This document shows, in pieces, positions 36,686 to 45,734 of a DNA stretch of 64,000 nt. Each line of letters begins with the position of its first letter. The stretch's first letter is position 1. The stretch spans positions 44,926 to 108,925 of the forward strand of contig PBYS01000019.1 in assembly GCA_002729725.1 (NCBI GenBank), given 5' to 3'. Under the pieces are notes generated by a model, which was not told the origin of the DNA, did no database searches, and saw only the letters and a program-made list of their open reading frames with translations. Made by a program: the position numbers and the translations under genes. Source of the DNA: Puniceicoccaceae bacterium. GTDB taxonomy: Bacteria > Verrucomicrobiota > Verrucomicrobiia > Opitutales > Coraliomargaritaceae.

Positions 36686-38077
36686 ATGAAGATTAAGAAA
36701 TACCTTCTCGCTCTGTTGCTCGGCAGCTCGGCGTTTCTGATGGCCGGCTCGCTCGGCGCACAGGACATGCCGGTTGCAGAAGCAGCTGAAGCTGTCGAAG
36801 CCGTCGCTGATGCGATTCCATTTGACGAGGCCTATGCGGCCTTCATGGAAACTCCCGGGGCCGCCTTCTTTACTATCAGCAACCTTTGGCTGCTGATCTC
36901 TGCCGCTCTGGTGTTTATCATGCACCTCGGCTTCGCTACGGTTGAGTCTGGACTCGGCCAAGCTAAGAACACAGTGAACATTCTCTTTAAGAATGTGTTC
37001 ATCATCAGCATGGGTCTGATCTCATACGCGCTCTGGGGCTTCAATGCGATGTATCCCGGATTTGCAGAAGGTTCCGCAGGTGTGTTCGCCATGGGTTCAT
37101 GGTTCGATGTCACCGCATCGGTTGACCTGATGACTTCTGAGTATGCCGATTACACTTGGTATACCGACTTCATCTTCCAAGCTATGTTCGCTGCAACAGC
37201 GGCGACTATCGTTTCGGGTGCAGTTGCTGAGCGCGTTAAGCTTTCTTCTTTCATGATCTTCGCAACACTGCTTGTGACTTTCGCTTACCCCATCACTGGC
37301 TCATGGCAGTGGGGTGGAGGTTGGTTGTCTGCTCGTGGTTTCTACGACTTTGCAGGTTCCTCCCTCGTTCACGGTTTCGGTGGCTTCGCCGCTCTAGCTT
37401 GTGCGCTGATCCTCGGACCACGTGCTGGTAAATATGTCGACGGTCGCATCAAGCCGATCCTCGGTCACAGCATGCCACTCGCTACGATCGGTGTTTTCCT
37501 TCTCTTCCTCGGTTGGTTCGGATTCAACGGTGGTTCGGTTCTCAATGCCGACCCTTACTTGGTATCGCTTGTATTCTGCACAACTGCACTTGCAGCTGCG
37601 GGTGGTGGTCTCGGTGCAATCTTCACTTCATGGGTATTCCTCAAGAAGCCTGACCTTTCCATGGGTCTCAATGGTATCCTAGCTGGTCTTGTCGGTATCA
37701 CAGCCGGTGCGGACTCCATCATGCCATTCTGGGCCATCATCACAGGTCTGATCGCTGGTATCCTGGTTGTCTTCTCGATCATCTTCTTCGACAAGATCAA
37801 GATCGACGATCCTGTCGGTGCCATCTCCGTTCACGGTGTATGTGGTATCTTCGGCACACTTGCAGTGGCTCTCTTCAGTGACGCTGCCGGTTTCGGAATC
37901 CAATTGATCGGCACACTCTCCGTTGGCGCATTCGCCTTCATCTTCTCGATGATCGTCTTCGGTCTCTTGAAGGTCACTATCGGTGTCCGTGTATCACCTG
38001 AAGAAGAGGCCGAAGGTCTTGACATCGGTGAGCACGGTCAAGAAGCCTATCCTGACTTCGCAAACAGCTCACGCTAA
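36686..38077 (+). CDS. amt: Ammonium transporter
   Basis: 463 residues with a cleavable signal peptide (KKYLLALLLGSSAFLMAG) and about eleven further membrane helices. The twin histidines of the pore lie in SSLVHGFGGFAAL and AISVHGVCGIFGTL; family blocks LPGAAFF-like, WQWGGGWL and GWFGFNGGS are present. It takes up ammonium across the inner membrane. Codon use is optimised, suggesting high expression. Followed 47 bases later by a PII gene, the usual amt-glnK pair. Confidence 0.96.
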   Translation: MKIKKYLLALLLGSSAFLMAGSLGAQDMPVAEAAEAVEAVADAIPFDEAYAAFMETPGAAFFTISNLWLLISAALVFIMHLGFATVESGLGQAKNTVNILFKNVFIISMGLISYALWGFNAMYPGFAEGSAGVFAMGSWFDVTASVDLMTSEYADYTWYTDFIFQAMFAATAATIVSGAVAERVKLSSFMIFATLLVTFAYPITGSWQWGGGWLSARGFYDFAGSSLVHGFGGFAALACALILGPRAGKYVDGRIKPILGHSMPLATIGVFLLFLGWFGFNGGSVLNADPYLVSLVFCTTALAAAGGGLGAIFTSWVFLKKPDLSMGLNGILAGLVGITAGADSIMPFWAIITGLIAGILVVFSIIFFDKIKIDDPVGAISVHGVCGIFGTLAVALFSDAAGFGIQLIGTLSVGAFAFIFSMIVFGLLKVTIGVRVSPEEEAEGLDIGEHGQEAYPDFANSSR

Positions 38078-38088
38078 GTTTCGCCTAG

Positions 38089-38463
<375 letters not shown>

Positions 38464-38503
38464 GCTCGATCTAAACTGATCTAAAGCGAAGGCTTTAAAA
38501 TTC

Positions 38504-38537
38504 AGCGGCCACCCGATTCGGGTGGCCGCTTTTTTTT
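38504..38537 (+). terminator. Rho-independent terminator after glnK
   Basis: A 12-bp GC-rich stem (38504-38515 with 38519-38530), ATT loop, then eight Ts. Confidence 0.93.
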
Positions 38538-38552
38538 GCGCTTAAAGCGGAC

Positions 38553-38705
38553 TTAGCGTGAACCTAGCTCACATTCCATTTCTTTGACGATCTTGGCGAG
38601 TTGAGCGGCGAGTTCTTTGCGGTCGCGGTTCTTGAAATCCTCGTAGGGAAATACGAGAGCGAGGGCTAGTCGTGGTAGTGGTATGAAGGGTTCTCTTAGT
38701 GCCAT
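38553..38705 (-). pseudogene. 3' fragment of an unidentified gene
   Basis: 50 codons from ATG 38705 to TAA 38553, and the frame stays open about 30 bases further upstream. The predicted end reads LALALVFPYEDFKNRDRKEL then AAQLAKIVKEMECE, which looks like a real protein C terminus. The family is not recognised. It abuts, back to front, the broken FAD oxidoreductase, so it is probably a leftover of a deleted gene. Confidence 0.4.
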
Positions 38706-39445
38706 GGCTATGGATGCATAGTCGCTATCCGATTCTCAAGGCAGGGGGCAAGCTACTCTATCACTCTATTTTATCGAATGTCTATCGAGACGGAGATCTG
38801 TGGGTCGCTGAATTTTTAAGTAAAGGTTCCCGTGTGCGCATTCGTTGTCGTTATTTGATTGATGCGACTGGCGATGCAGACCCATCGGCCATGGCGGGGG
38901 CGAGTCTTTTTCATGGTAATCAGTCCAGTGGCGCGACTCAGCCGATGACTATGGTGGTGCAAATGGGTGGTTTTGATCCGCAGGCATGGGCGGCATCGGG
39001 TCGGCGTTTGATTGAAGGTCGCTACGTGGCGGAAGGGGATCAGTATGCCGCTCAGGTTGCGCTCGCTCGCAGCGCAGGGGAGTGGTCGATCCCACGTGAG
39101 AATGTCGCGGCGGCGGGGCGTTGTATTAGTGCTACACATGAGGCCGCGGGCAGCTTTCGGGTGATGCCGACCTGTATGGGCTTAGGTGAGGCTGCGGGTA
39201 CTGCAGCGGCGCTTGCCTGGAAAAATAAAGATACGCTGCAATCGATTGCAGGCGCAGATATTCGTCACGAAATTGATCGTGCACATGCGGCCGTAGGCAA
39301 TTTGATCCCATCGACACAATTTAGTTTTGGCCCTCAAATCCACTTGGTTTTACTCAAGGCACTATTGAGACCTTGGATCGTAAGAGTGGTGTTGTTACCT
39401 TTAAAGTTCATGACGGGTATCCGGATTTGGCGTCGCATTATTTGA
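38699..39445 (+). pseudogene. FAD-dependent oxidoreductase fragment, both ends missing
   Basis: The coding similarity runs from about 38720 to 39320. IDATGDADPSAMAG and VAAAGRCISATHEAAGSFRV followed by MPTCMGLGEAAGTAAALAW are hallmarks of FAD_oxidored proteins common in planctomycete and verrucomicrobial carbohydrate islands. The N-terminal FAD-binding Rossmann half is absent. After about residue 207 (LIPSTQ) the frame reads the neighbouring beta-helix gene out of phase. The protein cannot bind FAD normally. Confidence 0.7.
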
Positions 39446-40761
39446 GTGGCCGAGCGTTTGCATTTTCACCAGAGACGCTGAATTGGAAAAAGGACACCCC
39501 CGTTATGTATGCGCAAAAAGCAGAAGCGATCAATCCCAGAGAGGGACGCTTGCAATTCTCTCGCGGAAAGATGGCAACGTTGAAGACTCTGAATGTTGGC
39601 GATTACATCGTTCTCGATTTTAGAAACTCACGTGGTATTCGTATTGAGAGAGGGAAGAATATCACTCTGAAGGAAGTGACCATGTGGAGCCTGCCTTCGA
39701 TTGGTGTGATTTCTCGATTCATGGACGGAGATAATTATTTCTCATACACAATTGAACGTGGTCCCATGCCTGAGGGAGCCGAGGTGCCGCGTCTGCTCTC
39801 TATTTCCGCTGATGGGTTTAATTATGCATATGCCCGTAAGGGGCCGATTGTAGAGAACTGTGATTTTTCCTTTATGGGAGATGATGCAGTTAACTTGCAT
39901 GGGATCGCGTTCTATGTGGCTCAAGTCAAAGACGACATGCTGTATTTGATACGTCCCTACATTGGAGAGTCCTTCACCTCGATTGTGAATTCGGGTGATG
40001 TGGCGATGAGTATTGCGCCGGACACTTTCGATGTAAAAGATCGTGCGTTCATTCAGTCTTTTGAGTTGGAGCCCAGCGCGTCGAAGGATTTGTTGGAAAT
40101 AGCAGAGGAAATTTGGCAATCCAAAGCTGTCAAGTCGGGGCGGATTTCGGTCTATGCGATGCAAGTCGACAAGCATGCGATGTCGGTTGAGGCCGGAGAC
40201 TTTATTGAGATCCCCGCGATTGCGGCCCCCAATTACACGATTCGTAATAACCACTTTCGTGATCATCGTGGCCGTGGCCTGCGCCTAATGAGTTCCAATG
40301 GACTAGTTGAAGGGAATACCCTTGAGAATATTAAGCAGTCGGCGATTTCAATTGGCTCCGAAATGACCTTTTACCGTGAGGCTGGTTGGGTGGAAAACGT
40401 GACTATTTTGAACAACACAATCAGAGATGTTGGCTTTGACCCCGTCATGCACCTCTCTGGAACCCATGTGCCCGGCGCCATTTCGCTCTTCCACCGCGGA
40501 GCGACACCTGAAACTGCACGGCCCAATATGCATATTCGAGCGATTAATATTTTGAGAAATACAATTGAGGAGGTCGGCGGGCCTGCGATACATATTAATC
40601 AGTCGGAGGACGTGTATGTTTTTGGAAATACAATTAGTGGCTCCAATCTGTTATCTCAAAGCAGCACTGGCTCTGATTACGATCTTGATACGACGCAGCC
40701 CATCTCAATCGACTTTTCGAAAGATATTCATGTTTACCCAGCTCCTTCAGTGAATCCATGA
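39325..40761 (+). pseudogene. GH110-like right-handed beta-helix glycosidase, 5' end missing
   Basis: About 478 codons open after a TAG at 39322-39324, without a convincing start; a TTG at 39373 or a later codon would be needed. NPLGFTQGTIETLDRKSG at the beginning is an internal segment. The block ENCDFSFMGDDAVNLHG is typical of GH110 alpha-1,3-galactosidases. Beta-helix turns follow (TIRNNHFRDHRGRGLRLMSS). No signal peptide survives, although the family is secreted. The C terminus appears complete and its stop overlaps the next start (ATGA at 40758). Confidence 0.6.
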
Positions 40762-41399
40762 GAACGTTTGCGTATGCTTCTTGTGGCTTGCTCTGGGCGC
40801 AGTGTGCATTTTCTGCGACTGTAGTCGTCAATCCGAATGCAAGCGACGCTTATCAAGATTTGGCTTCTGCTGCCGCGGCGCTGTCTGCTGGTGATACCTT
40901 ATGGCTTGCTCCAGATAGTGGGCCTTATCGAGAGGTCTTGCATATTCGTGCTTCGGGCACTGAGGCGCGCCCGATTATCATCGAAGGAAATGGTAATGAG
41001 ATTACTGGCTTCGAGCCTCTAGTTTTTGTTGAAGGGCGTTGTTCCCCGTCAGTGGCTTATCCATTTGTGCTGCGACATCAGGGGCAGCGTGTCATGGAAT
41101 CGGAGGCCCATGGATTCAGCCATGGCATTCGTTATGACGCCAAGCAAGGCCGGCTTGAGTTGCTTCCAGGGATCTCACCCGAGGGATGGGAGATTTCCAC
41201 TCGCGATTTTGTGCTTCGTATTCAGGATGCTTCGTATCAGCAATACCGAGACTTAGTTGTCAGTGGATCCTTGAATGATGGTATTAATCTACACGGAGAG
41301 GGGCGCGACTTGTCTCGCCCGCATCGTGATGGGGGCTGTGGATCTCTCCTTTGCTCTGTGAGCTACGGTGGACAGGCTGCGGGGTATTTTAGTTGGTAA
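40758..41399 (+). pseudogene. Secreted beta-helix protein, 3' end missing
   Basis: 213 codons. The signal peptide is intact (FAYASCGLLWAQCAFSA). A DUF1565-like beta-helix start follows (YQDLASAAAALSAGDTLWLAP, RPIIIEGNG) and proceeds to DGINLHGEGRDL. Related proteins continue from here, but the last 25 residues change character at about base 41310 and end at 41399. It is probably truncated by a deletion. Coupled by ATGA overlap to the GH110-like gene, so the two were one operon. Confidence 0.6.
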
Positions 41400-41402
41400 T
41401 TG

Positions 41403-41426
41403 GCCCCAATGCCATGGCATTGGGGC
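41403..41426. repeat. Perfect 24-bp palindrome
   Basis: Twelve bases GCCCCAATGCCA are followed directly by their reverse complement. It lies at the break between two decayed genes with no T run, so it is not a normal terminator. Confidence 0.9.
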
Positions 41427-41555
41427 AATCGTCCTCGCCCTGTCTCCTGCGCTAAATCTCCTTCGAATGTGTTGAGAGACATCTTTTCAATAACTCCAGT
41501 ACGAATGACGATTCAGCGTTACCAGTCGAATGCCTCTAACTAGATACAGCATGCG

Positions 41556-42931
41556 CTAGTCCTGCGCGCTTCCAAGTTCGAGTCGATAGAAGTGCTCTGA
41601 GGAAAAGTAGGATCGTCCTCCTAAGCCAGGAGTGGGGGACATCCAGCTCTTGGGGCCCTCGCCGTCGTTGTCATGCACTGCAAAGTTGAAGCGTATGCCC
41701 TGCTCGAAATCGCTTTCATTTAAGCCCATTTGGCGCGTGTCGAGTGTCAGTTCCCATGTGGTGGTCTTGCCCTCACGAGTGATTTGGATGGCACTGATCA
41801 GCGGGCTGTCCATGCGCTCTGTACCTAAGTAGAATTCGTTGCGAGGGGATGCGCCGAGGTCGCCAGCTATGGCGACATGCCCGCGGAGGCCCTGCTGGTT
41901 TTCCCAGCCGATTTCGAGTGCATCACCATCTAAGAGGGCTTCCTCTGCTGTGGCGGCATAGTGCTGATTGTCGGTGACTTGGCAGGTCACTTTTACGAGC
42001 CGCGAGGCGGGGCTGGAATGTATTTTAGCGCGGACACTTAAGTCCGCAGGGCTGCCCCAGAGTAAATGCAAAGTATGGGGGTCATAGTCCTGTTTGTTGA
42101 GCACTTGATTTAGGCTATTCAACTCAATACGGGTGCTCGTGTCGGTTCGGATGCTATTGTAGACGACTGGGATTTGTAGGCTGGGGGCCCATGCGAGCTC
42201 CTTGAAAGACAATGCAGCATCCACTGTCACAATTTCCCCGAGTGCCCCTTGGCCTACATTGAAGCGCAAAGGGAAGATTCCAGTTTCACCTGTTGCAATG
42301 TTACGGGTGATTGTTTGCGGAGAGTTCGCGCTCGCTTTTACTTGAGCCGTCGCAGTCACGGTGACCGTACGTTGGAGTGGGTTCTGTAGTTTTAACTCCA
42401 GTGAGGCTATGCCGTCGGCATCGGGAGACACCGTTTGGGGCAGACGGACCAAGGGTCCTAATTGCTCTGGAGCACTCTTAGAACCGACAAAGTCGTAGTA
42501 GTGAGGGGCGCTTAGCGTCACGAGTGCGACACCGTCAATCAAAGGGAGCTCAGTTGAGTTGCCAAATAGATCGGTTTGAATTAGTTTTTGCGCATCGGTG
42601 CGCACGGCCCAAATGGCATCTGGAATTTGGGGGTCCTCCCGCCAGGCGACGAGTAAATGCTCATCTGCGCGGCCAAATAAAAAAGCGAATAAGCCATCAT
42701 TCTCAGACCAAATGTCGAGCGCGGGCAGACGGCGTAATTTCGGGATTGCGGTGGCGGCGGCGACAAATGACTCCTTGGCGTCGAGTTGAATCGTCTGCGA
42801 ATGTAAGCTTGGTTCGGCCCCTATGCGGTTGAGCAGTAAGTCCAGTCTGAGGTCGCGGGGCTTGCGGGTAGGTGACTGGAGGCCATTAGACACAGTGCAG
42901 CCATGAGTGATTTAAAGGAAGGGCGTTTCAT
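41556..42931 (-). pseudogene. Secreted CBM9-like domain protein, internally deleted and frameshifted
   Basis: A signal peptide begins at ATG 42931 (MKRPSFKSLMAALCLMASS) but that frame ends at 42821 after 36 codons. The body of the protein is in another frame, open from 42893 to 41556 (445 codons). The body has carbohydrate-protein features: FAFLFGRADEHLLVAWRED, long beta-rich regions and a C-terminal CBM9-like domain (TTWELTLDTRQMGLNESDFEQ in two pieces, then RFNFAVHDND). The most likely history is loss of an internal segment joining start and body out of frame. Probably inactive. Confidence 0.6.
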
Positions 42932-42969
42932 GCTATGTATTGGGAGAGGGGCGCTGCAGTCGGGCTCGA

Positions 42970-44454
42970 TTAAATGAGTTCGCTCAATTGCACACTTTCC
43001 GGAGAAAGTGGGTATAGGTCAGTGATGCGGATTGCTTGCCCGGTTGCGATGGATCGATTCCCGGCAGCGCCCACTAATAGAGAGGCCGCACCTTGTTGAT
43101 GGCCGGCATTGCGTCCGTAGGATTCGGGTGCCGGGTTTTCGGAGAACATTTGTTCCTGAATGAGCGGATCCGCTCCGCCATGGCCACCTTCCGGCATATT
43201 GATCGGGATGACTTGCGGTTCTTCGAATAAACGATGGACCTTTAGTGAGGCACCCCGAGAGGCGGTGGGCTCGAACTTGATGTCCCGATCGCCTGTTATG
43301 ATATGTGCCGCGTGGGTTTCTGAGTATTCGAGACGTCCTTCGTCCCCCGTGATGGCAACTCGAAACCCTTCCGCGGGGCAATAAGCATTGAGTGAATAGC
43401 TGGCAATGACACCGCTGCGATAGCGAATGGTGGCGCTGAGCGAATCTTCAATGTCGATGCCTTCGCGGAAGACATTCTCGTCGCGAATGTAGCCACTGTC
43501 TTTTTCAGCTTCGAGGTAAAGGCCTTTCAAAGTCGGGTCGCCCTCTAGATTCATTCGGAACGGGTCGCCTTCGGATGCTTCGACGCCGGTATAACGATCA
43601 TAGCGTGTCAGTGCTTCCTGACCGCGGGCCACGGCATTGTCTTTGCCATAGAATGCGAGGGCGCCCATAGCAAAGACGGTTTCTGGGATCGCATCGATCC
43701 ACCAGTTGATCAAATCGAAATGGTGCGTGCATTTGTGCACGAAGAGCCCGCCCGACAGTTCTTTATAGCTGTGCCAGCGGCGAAAGTAATCGGCACCATG
43801 CGCAGTGTTGAGCATGTATTCGAAGTCCACGTGTTTGACCGTTCCGATCGCCCCCTCGGCGATGAGTTTTCGAACTTGGGTGGCGCCAGGAGCCCAACGA
43901 TAATTGAAGGTTGTGCGCACGCGTTTTCCAGTGCGACGAACCGCATCTTCAATCACAGCAAATTTGTCCGCATCGGTGGTCAACGGCTTTTCGCAGATGA
44001 CGTCCGCTCCAAACTCTAGGCTGCGCACGATATACTCATGATGCAGGCTGTCTGGCACGCAAACGACGACTGTGTCGGGCTGGCCTTCAGCTAGCATACG
44101 GTCGAAGTCTTCGATCCCGTAATCGGGGATCGGATCGATTCCATACTCTTTGCATAAACGCTGTTGGTGCCAGCGGCGTCGAGTGGCGCTACTATCGCAG
44201 AGACCCACTAATTCGCAACTCTGGCGATAGGTGTCGGCAATCGGATCAATAAATCTACTTTCAACGAGCAGAGCGGTTTGGGATGGGTTGGTGAGGCTAA
44301 GTAGCCTAGGCGCATCGACGGTGGGTTCGGCCCCTGAAAGATTGAGCGCATAGGTTCGGTAGGCGTCTTGTGGATACGTGTTCCGATGGGATGGGCAGAT
44401 GAAAATACTCTTGTCGCCTCTTTGTGCGAAGGGGACATCTAATTGCCGCATCAT
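42970..44454 (-). pseudogene. Pseudopilin-Gfo/Idh/MocA chimeric ORF
   Basis: 494 codons from 44454, and the frame is open back to 44592. The first part is the C-terminal half of a DUF1559/H-X9-DG type pseudopilin: TQDNKGQLPLS upstream of the Met, DGTVSWQIL, IFICPSHRN, RTYALN, LTNPSQTALLVES. At about codon 66 (base 44256) it changes to a Gfo/Idh/MocA oxidoreductase, RFIDPIADTYRQSCELVGLCD, followed by EKPLTTDADKF and the C-terminal domain. The oxidoreductase lacks its first 15 or so residues including the NAD-binding GxGxxG loop. An in-frame deletion fusion, unlikely to be an active dehydrogenase. Confidence 0.7.
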
Positions 44455-44705
44455 TAGAATTTGCCAAGAGACAGTCCCATCGTCGTCCGGTTTGCGTGGA
44501 TCCGGTTGGATTGATAGGGGGAGTTGTCCCTTGTTATCTTGGGTAAAATTGGAGCTGGGGATCTTGTTATGAATGGTGGCACGTTTGATATTTCAGCGAT
44601 CTCAGGTGCTAGCTTTACGCATAGTGCTTCTCGTAGCGTGCCTCTCGACTTCACTATTTTTTAGAGTTTACTTGTCGCTAGTGAGACTCAATCTTATTTG
44701 AAGGT

Positions 44706-45683
44706 ATGGCATTCACGAATCTACAGTATCAAGAGGCGGTTGAGGCGGGGCAGGTTCCGATCCTTGGTCACGACGATTTGTCGTATTGTAAGATCTGGGA
44801 GTTTGAGGGGCACTCGATCCCGGAGTCGACGCGGCAACCACATCGGCATCAGGTGATGGAGTTACTTTATTTGCATCAGGGCAGCGCCCACTTTTTTAGT
44901 GAGACGGGGGAGTGGCCCGTTGCGTCGAATTCCTTGGTGCTGGTGCAGCAAGGGCAGGTGCACGCCTGGGAATTTTCAGTAGATGCGTGTGGCTATGTGG
45001 TCGTGTTTGATTATGAATTGATCATGCGTGCCGGTTATTCCAGCGACAGTTTAACAGAGTTGTTGTTTGTGAATACGATGCTGCATTCGCCTGTGGTGTC
45101 ATTGAGTGCGGCTGTGGCGGAAGAGGCGAATTGGCAATGTCGCTGGCTGTTGCGTGAATTTGCCTCGGATGAGGCCTATCGGGAGAAAACGATGTGTGCC
45201 CGGCTTAAGCTTTTGTTGGTGCATTATAATCGCCATTTTGATGGCTTAGCTGCACCGCAGGAGGGGGAGGCGGTGCGGGTGGCCTCGCGGTTTGTGTCGT
45301 TGCTAGATCAGCATTATCATGCGCAGCATAGCTCGCGCTTCTATGCGGAGCAGCTGGGGATTTCGACTTATTTACTGGAGAAGCACGTGCATGCCAGCAC
45401 GGCGCAATCTCCGATGCAGTGGATTCGGAAGCGCTTGCTCTTGGAAGCACAGCTCAGGCTTCAGCGTCCAGAACTGAGTATTGCGGAGATTGCCTATCAA
45501 TTGGGCTTTAAGACTCCCTCTAACTTTGGGCGCTTTTATAAGAAAATGATGGGGCACTCGCCCGGCGATGCACGTCGGGTCGGCAAGCGCGTGACGCGTC
45601 GTGAGCAATTGCAAGGTCTGTGTGTGTGCCTGGGCGAATTTACCCGCTCTTTGGGGATTTTGGACATTCCTTTGGGTTTTTGA
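44706..45683 (+). CDS. AraC-family transcriptional regulator
   Basis: 325 residues. A cupin sensor domain at the N terminus (HRHQVMELLYLHQGSAHFFS, LVLVQQGQVHAWEF) and two helix-turn-helix motifs at the C terminus (LGISTYLLEKHVHAS; SIAEIAYQLGFKTPSNFGRFYKKMMG). It is 51 bases upstream of a TonB-dependent receptor and divergent from the decayed carbohydrate genes, so it could control either; the cupin type usually senses a small sugar. Confidence 0.92.
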   Translation: MAFTNLQYQEAVEAGQVPILGHDDLSYCKIWEFEGHSIPESTRQPHRHQVMELLYLHQGSAHFFSETGEWPVASNSLVLVQQGQVHAWEFSVDACGYVVVFDYELIMRAGYSSDSLTELLFVNTMLHSPVVSLSAAVAEEANWQCRWLLREFASDEAYREKTMCARLKLLLVHYNRHFDGLAAPQEGEAVRVASRFVSLLDQHYHAQHSSRFYAEQLGISTYLLEKHVHASTAQSPMQWIRKRLLLEAQLRLQRPELSIAEIAYQLGFKTPSNFGRFYKKMMGHSPGDARRVGKRVTRREQLQGLCVCLGEFTRSLGILDIPLGF

Positions 45684-45734
45684 ATATAAATGTGGCTGGA
45701 CTTAAGCTTAGAGACTGAGTCTCAATAGCGTCTT

